DNA of 64,000 nt from positions 496,001 through 560,000 of the forward strand of contig NZ_SZQF01000001.1 in the NCBI RefSeq assembly GCF_005869935.1, read 5' to 3'. This document shows, piece after piece, positions 17,279-26,586 of the stretch. Position numbers and translations under genes: made by a program. Under the pieces are notes generated by a model that saw only the letters and a list, made by a program, of their open reading frames with translations, made no database searches and was not told the origin of the DNA. How positions within the stretch are numbered: the first letter of the stretch is position 1; every line of letters begins with the position of its first letter. The stretch comes from Winogradskyella algicola (lineage in GTDB: Bacteria; Bacteroidota; Bacteroidia; Flavobacteriales; Flavobacteriaceae).

Positions 17279-18529
17279 ATGGAATTAAAGCGAGTAGTAG
17301 TTACTGGTCTAGGTGCACTTACACCTATTGGCAATACCAAAGACGAATATTGGAATGGTCTTGTTAATGGAAAAAGTGGTGCTGCCCCAATCACGCATTT
17401 TGATGCTGAGAAGTTCAAAACGCAATTCGCTTGTGAAGTAAAAAACTTTGAAGTTACTGACTTTATTGATAGAAAGTTAGCGCGTCAAATGGACAAATTT
17501 TCGCAATATGCAATGGTGGCGTCAGATGAGGCAATCGCAGACTCGAAATTAGATTTAGACGCAATAAATAAATACAGAGTAGGAGTAATTTGGGGAGCTG
17601 GTATAGGTGGTTTAGAAACATTTCAGGAAGAAGTGCTTAACTATGCTGCTGGTGACGGTACACCTCGATTTAGTCCTCGTTTCATTCCGAAAATGATTGC
17701 AGACATAGCGCCAGGAAACATATCTATTAAATATGGTTTCATGGGCCCTAACTATACAACGGTATCTGCTTGTGCCTCTTCTGCCAATTCAATGATTGAT
17801 GCTCTAAACACTATACGTTTGGGTCATTGTGATGTTGTAATTACTGGTGGAAGCGAAGCGGCAGTTACTATCGCTGGTATGGGAGGATTTAACGCTATGC
17901 ATGCTATGAGTACTAGAAATGATAGTCCTGAAACTGCCTCAAGACCTTTCGATGCAAATCGAGATGGTTTCGTATTAGGTGAAGGAGCAGGTTCTATTGT
18001 TTTAGAAGAATATGAGCACGCTAAAGCAAGAGGAGCTAAAATCTACGCAGAAGTTGTAGGTGGAGGGTTGTCTTCTGACGCGTATCATATGACAGCGCCA
18101 CATCCTGATGGAATTGGTGTTGTTGCGGTAATGAAAAACTGTTTAGAAAATGCAGGTTTAAAACCCGAAGATGTAGATCATATTAATACACACGGAACAT
18201 CCACACCATTAGGAGATGTTGCCGAATTAAAAGCTATATCAGAAGTGTTTGGGGACCATGCTAAGAACATTAATATTAATTCAACTAAGTCTATGACTGG
18301 TCATTTGTTGGGTGCTGCTGGTGCAATAGAAGCAATTGCCTCTATATTAGCATTAGAAAACGGCATTATACCACCAACAATTAACCATGAAACAGTAGAC
18401 GAAAATATAGATCCAGAATTAAATTTAACGCTCAATAAAGCTCAGAAACGAGATATTAAAATAGCAATGAGTAATACATTTGGATTTGGCGGACATAACG
18501 CTTGTGTATTATTTAAAAAATTAGACTAA
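17279..18529 (+). CDS. fabF: Beta-ketoacyl-ACP synthase II
   Basis: 416 residues; condenses malonyl-ACP with acyl-ACP during chain elongation. The thiolase-fold catalytic triad is Cys165 (SACASSANS), His305 (NTHGTSTPLGD) and His342 (KSMTGHLLGAAG). The C-terminal TFGFGGHNACVLF motif is also present. It is seven bases ahead of rnc; a terminator-like hairpin just inside rnc may end part of the acpP-fabF transcripts. Confidence 0.97.
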   Translation: MELKRVVVTGLGALTPIGNTKDEYWNGLVNGKSGAAPITHFDAEKFKTQFACEVKNFEVTDFIDRKLARQMDKFSQYAMVASDEAIADSKLDLDAINKYRVGVIWGAGIGGLETFQEEVLNYAAGDGTPRFSPRFIPKMIADIAPGNISIKYGFMGPNYTTVSACASSANSMIDALNTIRLGHCDVVITGGSEAAVTIAGMGGFNAMHAMSTRNDSPETASRPFDANRDGFVLGEGAGSIVLEEYEHAKARGAKIYAEVVGGGLSSDAYHMTAPHPDGIGVVAVMKNCLENAGLKPEDVDHINTHGTSTPLGDVAELKAISEVFGDHAKNININSTKSMTGHLLGAAGAIEAIASILALENGIIPPTINHETVDENIDPELNLTLNKAQKRDIKIAMSNTFGFGGHNACVLFKKLD

Positions 18530-18536
18530 ATCCCGA

Positions 18537-19280
18537 ATGAGTTTCATTCGTAACATATTAAAAAATTCCCGTTCATTCGATGACGGGAATTTTTTTTTAA
18601 AACTCAAAGATATTCTTGGTTTTAAGCCAAGATCCCAAAATTTATACATTAAGGCCTTCACACATCGTTCGATGAATATTAAGGATAAAAAAGGAAATCC
18701 TATTAATTACGAACGCTTAGAATTTGTTGGTGATGCTATGATAAGTTCGGTTATTGCGGCTTACCTCTACGAACAGGTACCACACGGTGACGAAGGTTAC
18801 CTTACCAAAATGCGCTCTAAAGTAGTAAGTAGAGAGCATCTCAATGAATTAGGTAAAGAGTTGAATCTTATTGATTTAGTGCAGAGCAGGATACCAAAAT
18901 CTAATTTTGGTAACAATATACACGGTAATCTTTTTGAAGCTTTGGTTGGTGCTATTTATTTGGATAAAGGCTATAAGACATGTGAAAAGTTTTTATATAA
19001 AAGAGTTATTAATCCTCATGTAGATATAGAAACTTTAGAGGGCAAGGTTATTAGCTATAAAAGCCTACTGATTGAGTGGTGTCAGAAGGAGAAAAACACT
19101 TTTGATTATGAAGTGTACGAAGATACAGGTAATGACGAGTTAAAACACTTTTCTGTTAAGCTTAGTATTAATGATAAAGTGGTGTCTAAGGCTAGGGCAA
19201 CTTCAAAGAAGAAAGCTGAAGAAAAGGCTTCTAAACGCGCTTTTTTTGCTTTCCAAAAACAAATCACCAAGCTTATTTAA
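18537..19280 (+). CDS. rnc: Ribonuclease III
   Basis: 247 residues; cleaves double-stranded RNA in rRNA maturation and mRNA turnover. The catalytic signature NYERLEFVGDAMI is at 57-69, the second acid motif at FEALVGAIYLD (Glu134), and a dsRNA-binding domain follows (about 175-243, ending ATSKKKAEEKASKRAFF). The residue that is Asp114 in E. coli appears as Asn131 (GNLFEA); this seems to be a usual variant in Bacteroidota rather than an inactivation. Codons 9-21 encode a perfect 12-bp hairpin followed by nine T residues (see 18561-18598), which could act as an attenuator or an autoregulatory processing site. Confidence 0.95.
   Translation: MSFIRNILKNSRSFDDGNFFLKLKDILGFKPRSQNLYIKAFTHRSMNIKDKKGNPINYERLEFVGDAMISSVIAAYLYEQVPHGDEGYLTKMRSKVVSREHLNELGKELNLIDLVQSRIPKSNFGNNIHGNLFEALVGAIYLDKGYKTCEKFLYKRVINPHVDIETLEGKVISYKSLLIEWCQKEKNTFDYEVYEDTGNDELKHFSVKLSINDKVVSKARATSKKKAEEKASKRAFFAFQKQITKLI
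18561..18598 (+). terminator. Terminator-like hairpin inside the 5' coding region of rnc
   Basis: AAAAATTCCCGT (18561-18572) pairs perfectly with ACGGGAATTTTT (18583-18594). The stem can extend by three pairs around a TCG loop, and T residues run to 18598. By sequence it is a strong intrinsic terminator, yet it starts 24 bases inside the rnc frame. It could end acpP-fabF transcripts or regulate rnc. Confidence 0.6.
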
Positions 19281-19312
19281 ATAGTGGTCAATAGAGGTTA
19301 ATATCTAAAGTT

Positions 19313-19341
19313 AAAATCTACAACGTTTTCGTAGATTTTAT
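19313..19341 (+). terminator. Weak hairpin after rnc
   Basis: AAAATCTAC / GTAGATTTT, nine base pairs with a nine-base loop, with only a short T tract. Possible terminator of the acpP-fabF-rnc operon. Confidence 0.4.
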
Positions 19342-19415
19342 GGGTTAAGATTAACTAAAAGTTGACATTATCAACCTATTATTGTGCTATATTTACCAAT
19401 TAAAGGAATAACTGT

Positions 19416-19892
19416 ATGGCGTTGCATAAACTTTTGGTTGATGATTTTTATGACGATACCTACAAACTCATTGCTATACATTGTGTGTTAGAAGATTATC
19501 GTTTAGCCTATTTACTTAATCATAGTTTAGACCTCAGATTACAAAGAAAAACAGAAGATTTAGATATGGAATATTTAAAATCTTCGTACAGTATTTTTGA
19601 GTGGAATAATGCTTCGCAATATGTAACCTGGAACTTAGTATCCAATGTTTGTAAAAAAGAAGAAGATAGTTTGTACAGTACAGGCTTATTTCAAACCAAT
19701 GAAAAAGTAATTAAGACATTTAATCTTGTTCCGGAATATAAAAGGGTAGATTATTTTATTAAGATTTCTGATGAAATTCAGAATGTAAATGAAAAGCTTA
19801 TTCTAAATAAGCTTCAAAATATTCCTCAGATAATTACAAGTTATTCTGTTAATCCGACTGAATTAAAATCTAAAAATCATTTAATTTTTTGA
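19416..19892 (+). CDS. IPExxxVDY family protein
   Basis: 158 residues, no signal peptide. The family-naming motif is seen as VPEYKRVDYFIKI near 109-121 (V for I at the first position). Small Bacteroidota-specific family of unknown function, usually found, as here, directly before pyruvate kinase. The downstream pyk ATG is four bases past its stop, so the genes form an operon; a regulatory or chaperone role toward Pyk is conceivable but unsupported by sequence. A TATATTTA near 19389 may be its -7 element (one mismatch). Confidence 0.9.
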   Translation: MALHKLLVDDFYDDTYKLIAIHCVLEDYRLAYLLNHSLDLRLQRKTEDLDMEYLKSSYSIFEWNNASQYVTWNLVSNVCKKEEDSLYSTGLFQTNEKVIKTFNLVPEYKRVDYFIKISDEIQNVNEKLILNKLQNIPQIITSYSVNPTELKSKNHLIF

Positions 19893-19896
19893 ATTG

Positions 19897-21336
19897 ATGC
19901 CAAACAAAAAAACCAAAATAGTAGCCACATTAGGCCCAGCAACGAGTAATAAACAAACCTTAAAAGCAATGCTTGATGAAGGGGCTAATGTGTTTAGAAT
20001 TAATTTCTCTCATGCTAACTATGATGATGTAAAAGAGCGTATTAATATGATCCGCGAACTTAATGAAGAGTTTGGGTATAATGCAGCTATATTAGCAGAT
20101 TTACAAGGACCTAAACTTAGAGTAGGTACTATGAAAGGTGAGGTAATTGTAAATGAAGGAGACGAAATAATTTTTGCTACCGGAAAGCGCTTCGAAGGCA
20201 CAAAAGAGCGTGTCTATATGACTTATGAGAAGTTTCCACAAGATGCAAAACCTGGTGAGCGTATTTTATTGGATGATGGAAAACTTATTTTTGAAGTTGT
20301 TTCAACTGACGGAAAGAAAGAGGTTAAAGCCAAGGTAATTCAAGGAGGACCATTAAAATCTAAAAAAGGTGTTAACCTACCTAATACGAACATTTCTCAA
20401 CCTGCTTTAACTGAAAAAGACATTGAAGATGCCATTTTTGCAATTGGTCAGGAAGTAGATTGGATAGCATTATCTTTTGTGCGTCATGCAGAAGATTTAA
20501 TGGAATTAGAAGAACTCATCAAAGAGCATAGCGAGCATAAAATTCCAATTATTGCAAAAATTGAAAAACCAGAAGCCGTAGAAAATATAGATAAAATCGT
20601 TGCCTATTGTGATGGTTTAATGGTGGCTCGTGGTGATTTGGGTGTAGAAATACCAGCGGAAGAGGTACCGTTGATTCAGAAACAATTAGTATTAAGAGCT
20701 AAGCGAGCCAGAATTCCGGTAATTATCGCTACCCAGATGATGGAGACTATGATTACCAGTTTAACACCAACTCGTGCAGAAGTAAATGACGTGGCTAACT
20801 CAGTAATGGATGGTGCCGACGCAGTTATGCTTTCTGGTGAAACTTCAGTAGGTCAATATCCGGTTCAGGTCATTCGTCAAATGGCAAATATTATTAGAAG
20901 TGTAGAGGATTCTCCTTTAATTGAAGTGCCTCAATCTCCACCACACATTCGTACAAAGCGTTATATTACCAAGTCTATCTGTTATCATGCGGCTAATATG
21001 GCTAACGAAATTAATGCAAAAGCCATTTCAACATTAACAAATAGTGGTTATACAGCTTTTCAAATTTCTGCATGGAGACCACAAGCACATATTTTAGTTT
21101 TTACTTCTAATAAGAGAATTCTTTCTCAATTAAGTCTTCTTTGGGGAGTTAAAGCATTTTATTACGACAAATATGTAAGCACTGATGAAACTATTGAAGA
21201 TGTAAATGCCATAGCGTGTAAAAAAGGCTATTTAGAAGTAGGTGATATGTTGATTAGTTTAGCTGCTATGCCAATTCAAGCAAAAGGTATGGTCAACACC
21301 TTACGTGTTACTGAGATTGAGAGCTGTAGCTTTTAA
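19897..21336 (+). CDS. pyk: Pyruvate kinase
   Basis: 479 residues from the ATG at 19897; a TTG one codon earlier is less likely. It catalyses the last step of glycolysis, phosphoenolpyruvate plus ADP to pyruvate plus ATP. Visible: N-terminal KTKIVATLGPAT, substrate loop FRINFSHA, the signature PIIAKIEKPEAVENID with the catalytic Lys, MVARGDLGVEIP (Mg-binding acids), ATQMMETMI and MLSGETSVGQYP. C-terminal allosteric domain from about 360. Operonic with the IPExxxVDY gene. Confidence 0.96.
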   Translation: MPNKKTKIVATLGPATSNKQTLKAMLDEGANVFRINFSHANYDDVKERINMIRELNEEFGYNAAILADLQGPKLRVGTMKGEVIVNEGDEIIFATGKRFEGTKERVYMTYEKFPQDAKPGERILLDDGKLIFEVVSTDGKKEVKAKVIQGGPLKSKKGVNLPNTNISQPALTEKDIEDAIFAIGQEVDWIALSFVRHAEDLMELEELIKEHSEHKIPIIAKIEKPEAVENIDKIVAYCDGLMVARGDLGVEIPAEEVPLIQKQLVLRAKRARIPVIIATQMMETMITSLTPTRAEVNDVANSVMDGADAVMLSGETSVGQYPVQVIRQMANIIRSVEDSPLIEVPQSPPHIRTKRYITKSICYHAANMANEINAKAISTLTNSGYTAFQISAWRPQAHILVFTSNKRILSQLSLLWGVKAFYYDKYVSTDETIEDVNAIACKKGYLEVGDMLISLAAMPIQAKGMVNTLRVTEIESCSF

Positions 21337-21388
21337 GAAAGAAATTAGCATTAAATATTCTAGAAGCTTTCTAAAAAGTATGAGAATC

Positions 21389-21467
21389 TGTCATTCTGAA
21401 CTTATTTCAGAATCTCAATAAACTGATTTTCAAATTGTTTTAGAATCTGAAACGAGTTCAGATTGAT
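21389..21467. repeat. REP-like inverted element (full copy A, 79 bases)
   Basis: Left 29-mer TGTCATTCTGAAC.. to ..CAGAATCTCA (21389-21417), a 22-base spacer, then an inverted right half TTAGAATCTGAAAC.. to ..TTCAGATTGA (21440-21467). Each half is itself a small hairpin and the halves pair with each other. It lies between the convergent genes pyk and dinB. Confidence 0.75.
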
Positions 21468-21500
21468 AAAGCATTAATTCTTTAGACAATCTCTTTTTAT

Positions 21501-22613
21501 TTAAAAGTCAAACCTTAACTGTACACTAACAGATTTTTTATCTTCTATATTTGGTTTAGAGGGTTTGTTTTTATCTGTATTTAGATTAGACAATGATATC
21601 CCTAAAAGTCGAACCGAGTTGTTCAATTTTTCTTGATATAAAAGCTCTTTCGCGGTTTCTAAGATTATAGATTTGTCACCGACAAAATAAGGAAGTGTTT
21701 TGCTACGCGTTTGTAAAGTAAAATCACTGTATTTAATTTTTAGTGTTATTGTTTTTCCTGCTACTTTACTTTTTTCTAATCGTCTAGAAACTTCTTCTGC
21801 GATGTGATCTAACTTTTCTAGCATAAAAATTTCTGAAGAAAGATTTTCACTAAAAGTACGTTCTGCTGCTAACGATTTTCTAATACGATTTGGTTTTACT
21901 TTGCTATTGTGAATACCTCTGACAATATAATAGTAGTAACGACCAGATTTTCCGAAATTCCTATCTAAATATTCAAGACTTTTGGCCTTTAGATCCTTAC
22001 CAGTAAAAATTCCTTTTTGATACATTTTTTCGGCAGTAACCTTACCAACACCATAGAACTTTCTAATATCCAAATCTTCTAAAAACTGAAGCACATCTTC
22101 TGGGTTAACAGTCTTTTGCCCATTTGGTTTATTGTAATCACTAGCAACTTTAGCAATAAATTTATTGATAGAAATGCCTGCAGAAGCTGTTAAGCCCACT
22201 TCGTCATAAATACGCTGTCTTATCTTTTGAGCAATTAAAGTGGCGCTTGGAAGCCCTATTTTGTTTTCGGTGACGTCTAAATAGGCTTCATCTAAAGACA
22301 AAGGTTCAACCAGATCTGTGTAGTCAAAAAATATTTTACGAATTCGGTTAGAGATTTCCTTATATCTGTCAAATCTCGGTCTAACGAATATAAGTTCTGG
22401 GCAGAGCTTTTCAGCCAAACGACCAGACATAGCACTTTTTACACCAAATTTTCTGGCTTCGTAGCTTGCTGCACTTATTACACCACGTTTTCCGCCACCG
22501 CCTACAGCAATAGCTTTACCTTTTAGTTCAGGATCATCCATTTGCTCAACAGAGGCATAAAATGCATCCATATCTACATGAATTATCTTTCTAATTGGTA
22601 AATCGTTTAGCAT
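21501..22613 (-). CDS. dinB: DNA polymerase IV (Y family)
   Basis: 370 residues; error-prone translesion polymerase. Catalytic acids are in IIHVDMDAFYASVEQ (Asp) and LSLDEAYLDVT (Asp-Glu). The little-finger domain covers about 235-340. The C-terminal QLRFDF is a beta-clamp binding motif. No LexA-type operator is obvious upstream. Divergent from the CYTH gene, 30 bases apart. Confidence 0.95.
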   Translation of the reverse strand: MLNDLPIRKIIHVDMDAFYASVEQMDDPELKGKAIAVGGGGKRGVISAASYEARKFGVKSAMSGRLAEKLCPELIFVRPRFDRYKEISNRIRKIFFDYTDLVEPLSLDEAYLDVTENKIGLPSATLIAQKIRQRIYDEVGLTASAGISINKFIAKVASDYNKPNGQKTVNPEDVLQFLEDLDIRKFYGVGKVTAEKMYQKGIFTGKDLKAKSLEYLDRNFGKSGRYYYYIVRGIHNSKVKPNRIRKSLAAERTFSENLSSEIFMLEKLDHIAEEVSRRLEKSKVAGKTITLKIKYSDFTLQTRSKTLPYFVGDKSIILETAKELLYQEKLNNSVRLLGISLSNLNTDKNKPSKPNIEDKKSVSVQLRFDF

Positions 22614-22643
22614 AGTGTAAATTTAGGCATTAAATACCGTTTA

Positions 22644-23120
22644 ATGACTGTAGAAATAGAGCGTAAATTTTTAGTAACTTCTAATGATTTTAAAAAAGAA
22701 GCCGTTAAAAGTTATAGTATAAAACAAGGATTTTTAAATAGCCATAAAGAGCGGACAGTTAGAGTTAGATTAAAAGAAAATAAGGGATATTTAACTGTAA
22801 AAGGAAAATCCTCAGACGATGGATTGGTTCGTTTTGAGTGGGAAACTGAAATTACAAATCAGGAAGCAGAGCAGCTATTGTTACTTTGTGAAGAGGGTAT
22901 AATTGACAAGAAGAGATACGTAGTAAATTCTGGTTGTCATACTTTTGAAATAGATGAGTTTTTTGGTGATAATGAAGGTTTAGTTATTGCCGAGATAGAA
23001 TTACAATCCACAAATGAAGATTTTAACAAACCGGATTGGTTAGGTAAAGAAGTTACAGGTGATATACGATATTATAATTCACAATTAAGTAAACAACCAT
23101 TCAAAAATTGGAATAAATGA
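22644..23120 (+). CDS. CYTH domain protein (triphosphate tunnel metalloenzyme)
   Basis: 158 residues. It begins with the diagnostic ExExK motif (VEIERKFLV), followed by alternating charged strands (RTVRVRLKE; YLTVKGKS; RFEWETEI; FEIDEF; LVIAEIEL) forming the beta-tunnel that binds triphosphates and metal. Bacterial members are inorganic triphosphatases, or more rarely class IV adenylate cyclases; the substrate cannot be assigned. Its stop overlaps the next gene's ATG by four bases (ATGA), so the two are coupled. Confidence 0.9.
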   Translation: MTVEIERKFLVTSNDFKKEAVKSYSIKQGFLNSHKERTVRVRLKENKGYLTVKGKSSDDGLVRFEWETEITNQEAEQLLLLCEEGIIDKKRYVVNSGCHTFEIDEFFGDNEGLVIAEIELQSTNEDFNKPDWLGKEVTGDIRYYNSQLSKQPFKNWNK

Positions 23121-23656
23121 AAAATATATTATTAACGATAATATTATTTTGCTTTTTAGCATCATGTAAAAATGATAAAGAATCAGGTAAAATTAAGGAA
23201 ACAGTTACAGAACAAGCGACTATCAAGGCACCAGTTGAAAAATCTAACGTTTCGAAAGAATCAGGAAAGTCAGTCGCAGAGCTAAAGGCAGAACTTATAA
23301 GTAAGGGTTATCAGGTATTTGATTATGTAGATGAAAAGACTAAGGATACAACTTTAATGCAGCAGTATTTTATAGCTTTTTTAAAAAACGGACCAATTAG
23401 GAATCAAAATGAAGAAGAAGCAAACCAATTACAAAGTGAGCATTTGGAACATCTAGGTAAAATGTATGAGTTAGGATACGCAGACATTTCTGGTCCTTTT
23501 GGAGATGACGGAGAAATAAGAGGAATTACAATCTACAACGTGCCAACATTAAAAATGGCAGATAGTTTGGCTAATGCTGACCCAATGGTAAAAGCAGGAC
23601 GCTTGGTTATAGAAGTCCATCCTTGGTGGGCAGCTAAAGGTTTTTCATTGCGTTAA
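23117..23656 (+). CDS. Lipoprotein with a YciI-like domain
   Basis: 179 residues. Signal peptide with lipobox LAS-C at about 17 (FLASCKNDK), a charged linker to about residue 50, then a YciI-like dimeric alpha/beta-barrel domain. That domain is seen in FIAFLKNGPIRNQ, EHLEHLGKMYELG, ISGPFGDDGEIRGI, ADSLANADPMVKAGRL, EVHPWW. YciI domains are usually cytoplasmic and stand-alone; an exported, membrane-anchored form is less common. Function unknown; coupled to the CYTH gene by a four-base overlap. Confidence 0.8.
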   Translation: MKNILLTIILFCFLASCKNDKESGKIKETVTEQATIKAPVEKSNVSKESGKSVAELKAELISKGYQVFDYVDEKTKDTTLMQQYFIAFLKNGPIRNQNEEEANQLQSEHLEHLGKMYELGYADISGPFGDDGEIRGITIYNVPTLKMADSLANADPMVKAGRLVIEVHPWWAAKGFSLR

Positions 23657-23661
23657 TAAAA

Positions 23662-23687
23662 AAACGCTCTGATTTCTCAGAGCGTTT
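23662..23687 (+). terminator. Bidirectional terminator
   Basis: AAACGCTCTGA / TCAGAGCGTTT with a four-base loop, A run before and T residues after. It serves the lipoprotein gene and probably the convergent OmpA gene. Confidence 0.8.
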
Positions 23688-23713
23688 ATACTTTATTTAT
23701 TTTATTGAATTTA

Positions 23714-25627
23714 CTATTGCGCTTGAGGTCCTCCACTCACAATTTTAAACTCAGAACGTCTGTTTTGAGAATGTTCTTCATCGGTACAATTAGAGCCACA
23801 ATTAATCTTAGGTTCATTTTCACCTTTACCTTCTGCAGAAATGCGAGAAGCATCAATACCTTTTGAAATCACGTACTGTTGTGTGCTCTTAGCTCTGCGC
23901 TGAGATAGTCTCTGGTTATATGAATCTGATCCTCTGCTATCTGTATGAGATGTGGCATTGATTACCAAATCAGGATATTTTTTCATGATTTGAACTAGTT
24001 TATCTAACTCAAATGCCGCCTGTGCCGTAATATTAGATTTATCAAAATCAAAATAAATTGGGTTTAGCACAATTTCTTCAGGAGTTATAATTTTCTCTAT
24101 TGGGTCTAAAGAAATTTGAACTGCTAATTCTTCTTCACTTGTTCCTTTTACAGGTACTTTTTTGCTCTCAAAATCATCCATTACAACTTCTAGTTCAGTG
24201 TCTTGTTCACACTCAACTATAAATTCTGCCACACCTTCTTCGTTTGTAGTTTTTGTAACCACTTTATTTCCTTCAGCATCATATAACGAAACAGAAGCGC
24301 CATTTACAGGCTCTCTTGTTTTATCATCTAAAACAGTCGCGGTAATTAAAACATCACAAAGTGGTTGAAGTTTTTTAAACGCGTAAACGTCATCACTTCC
24401 TTGGCCGCCATCTCTGTTAGAAGACACAAAACCTTCTTCTGTTTCTTCGTTAATCATAAAGGCAAAGTCATCACCATTACTGTTAATAGGAATACCAACA
24501 TTTCTAACAGGTGCCATTTTACCGTCTATCACTTTAGTGTAGAAAACATCCATACCACCTAGTCCTAAATGACCGTTAGATGAGAAGTAAAGTGTATTGT
24601 TACTACTTATGTAAGGGAACATTTCTTGGCCTTCAGTATTAACTTTTTGCCCTAAATTTTCAGGCTCACCTAAAGTGCCATCTTCATTGATTGGTGCTTT
24701 ATAAAGGTCAAAGTTACCATAACCTCCAGGCATATTAGATGAAAAATATAATGTTGAACCATCTGCACTTACAGAAGGATTTTTAACAGAATAATTTTCG
24801 CTATTTATATCTAAACTTTCAACCGAATCCCAATCACTTCCCAACTTAGTAGCTTTAAATAAATACAGTTGGCTATAACGAACTTTGCTTAAAGAATCTT
24901 TTTGAAAATCTTTTTCAAAGTAACTCTCTCTAGAGAAATACATTGTTTTACCATCTGGAGTAAAAGATACTAGACCTTCATGATGTTTAGTGTTAATCTG
25001 GTCGTTCATTAAAGTCGCTGTACCATAAGAACCATCCGAGTTTTTAGTCAGTGTATAAATGTCTAAGAATGGTTCTTCGTTCCAACCGTAAGTTTTACGA
25101 TTGTCATTTCTTGCAGATGTAATATAAAGTTTGCCATCATTTTCAATACCACCAAAATCAGATTGAGCGGAATTGAACCCAGCATCCTGAACATTAAACT
25201 TTTTACCTTGCTCTAAAATCTTCGGTAAGTAGTTAGGGTTTTTTCTAAAAGCAGTTGCCCTATTATCGGATGGACGCATAGAAGCAAATTTCTCCATTTG
25301 CTTATTAGACTCTTCATACTTTCCGTTAGCTTTAAGCATTTCAGAATATTTATAAATCATCTCAGGATTGTCACTACTCTCTAAAGCTTTTGCATACCAT
25401 TTCTCAGCTTCAACGGTATTAAAGATATTATAATAACATTCAGCTAACTGCCCATATACGTATGAAGAAGTTTCTCCTTTGTCTATAAGCTTTTTATAGC
25501 TTTCAGCGGCATCTACATATTCGAACCTAGCGAATTCTTTGTCAGCCTTTTTAGTGTTTTTGTTTTGAGCAGTTAAGCATAAACTACTCATCAACGTGAT
25601 AAATAATAGTGTTTTTAAGTTTTTCAT
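23714..25627 (-). CDS. OmpA family protein with TPR, PD40 propeller and carboxypeptidase-regulatory domains
   Basis: 637 residues. Signal peptide (about 1-20). TPR-like helices at about 22-110 (FEYVDAAESYKKL; AECYYNIFNTVEAEKWY). Beta-propeller with PD40/WD40-like blades at about 150-410 (GKTMYFSRES, GSTLYFSSNMPGGYGNFDLYKA, LYFSSNGHLGLGGMDVF, GFVSSNRDGG). A carboxypeptidase-regulatory Ig fold at about 420-500, and a C-terminal OmpA domain (about 525-637; ATSHTDSRGSDSYNQRLSQRRA). This architecture matches PorE-like proteins that link type IX secretion machinery to peptidoglycan. It follows the SprF-like and type-B adhesin genes by 19 and 28 bases, making one three-gene transcript. Confidence 0.92.
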   Translation of the reverse strand: MKNLKTLLFITLMSSLCLTAQNKNTKKADKEFARFEYVDAAESYKKLIDKGETSSYVYGQLAECYYNIFNTVEAEKWYAKALESSDNPEMIYKYSEMLKANGKYEESNKQMEKFASMRPSDNRATAFRKNPNYLPKILEQGKKFNVQDAGFNSAQSDFGGIENDGKLYITSARNDNRKTYGWNEEPFLDIYTLTKNSDGSYGTATLMNDQINTKHHEGLVSFTPDGKTMYFSRESYFEKDFQKDSLSKVRYSQLYLFKATKLGSDWDSVESLDINSENYSVKNPSVSADGSTLYFSSNMPGGYGNFDLYKAPINEDGTLGEPENLGQKVNTEGQEMFPYISSNNTLYFSSNGHLGLGGMDVFYTKVIDGKMAPVRNVGIPINSNGDDFAFMINEETEEGFVSSNRDGGQGSDDVYAFKKLQPLCDVLITATVLDDKTREPVNGASVSLYDAEGNKVVTKTTNEEGVAEFIVECEQDTELEVVMDDFESKKVPVKGTSEEELAVQISLDPIEKIITPEEIVLNPIYFDFDKSNITAQAAFELDKLVQIMKKYPDLVINATSHTDSRGSDSYNQRLSQRRAKSTQQYVISKGIDASRISAEGKGENEPKINCGSNCTDEEHSQNRRSEFKIVSGGPQAQ

Positions 25628-25646
25628 AATTGTTTAGCTTAACTGA

Positions 25647-26558
25647 TTAAAAGTATCTAGGAGAACGTGAAACTCGTTTCGGAAAATTAAGATCGAATAG
25701 CAACATAACTTCATGTGAAGCAGGTGCAAATGCTTTTATTTCCGAAGAAACAGCATCATAGGCATAGCCTACTCTAATCGATGGGGATAACGCAAAATTA
25801 ACCAATCCTGAAAACGAATCGTCTAATCTGTAAGAAGCACCAATTTCAAATTTCTTGAAGAACCTAGCGTTGAGGTTTACATCAAAAGACGTTGGCGCAT
25901 CAAATGCAGACTTTACCATGAATGATGGTTTTAATTCTGTATTTGGTGATAAATCGAAAACATAACCACCAGTTAAGAAATAGTGTTGCGTTTCAGATCC
26001 TATTTTGTTTCCATTAGAATCTAAGTGTACCGAAGACAACATATTAGGTACCGATAATGACAAGTAATACTTATTTGTATAATAAAAGAACCCAGCACCA
26101 ATGTTTGGTGTAGTTTCATTTATTTGCATCCCAAAGAAAGGGTCACCTGCATCAATAACATCAACGTTACCACTGGTAAGATTTATATCATGGAAAGTGG
26201 CACCAGCTTTAACACCAAATGCTAAGCGGTGTTCACCACCTAATTTTAAGGTATAAGATAAATCAACATAAGCATTGGTCTCTTTTACAGGTCCTATTTG
26301 GTCTGCAATTAAAGACACACCTAAACCTAGATTGTTTCCTATTGGTGAGTGTCCAAAAAATGTTCCTGTTTCAGGACCACCATCTATTTTGGTCCACTGA
26401 TTTCTGTATAATAATCCAAAAGACAGATTTTCTCTTGAACCAGCATAAGCTGGATTTATAATATTCATATTATACATGTACTGTGTGTACTGTGGATCTT
26501 GTTGCCCGTACATTTGAAATGCTAGGAGCAGAACCGCTATTATCGTGAGTTTTTTCAT
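25647..26558 (-). CDS. PorP/SprF family type IX secretion outer-membrane protein
   Basis: 303 residues with signal peptide (to about 18, MYGQ). Diagnostic N-terminus QDPQYTQYMYNMNIINPAYAG, then repeated amphipathic strands of a beta barrel (GLLYRNQWTKIDGGPE; LGLGVSLIADQIG; HRLAFGVKAGATFHDI). In Flavobacterium johnsoniae, SprF-like proteins are required for secretion and surface attachment of type-B sorting-domain proteins such as SprB. The gene directly upstream here encodes such a protein, so this is very likely its dedicated partner. Middle gene of the three-gene cassette. Confidence 0.94.
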   Translation of the reverse strand: MKKLTIIAVLLLAFQMYGQQDPQYTQYMYNMNIINPAYAGSRENLSFGLLYRNQWTKIDGGPETGTFFGHSPIGNNLGLGVSLIADQIGPVKETNAYVDLSYTLKLGGEHRLAFGVKAGATFHDINLTSGNVDVIDAGDPFFGMQINETTPNIGAGFFYYTNKYYLSLSVPNMLSSVHLDSNGNKIGSETQHYFLTGGYVFDLSPNTELKPSFMVKSAFDAPTSFDVNLNARFFKKFEIGASYRLDDSFSGLVNFALSPSIRVGYAYDAVSSEIKAFAPASHEVMLLFDLNFPKRVSRSPRYF

Positions 26559-26586
26559 TATAATTTAAGTTGATTCAGTTAGTTGA

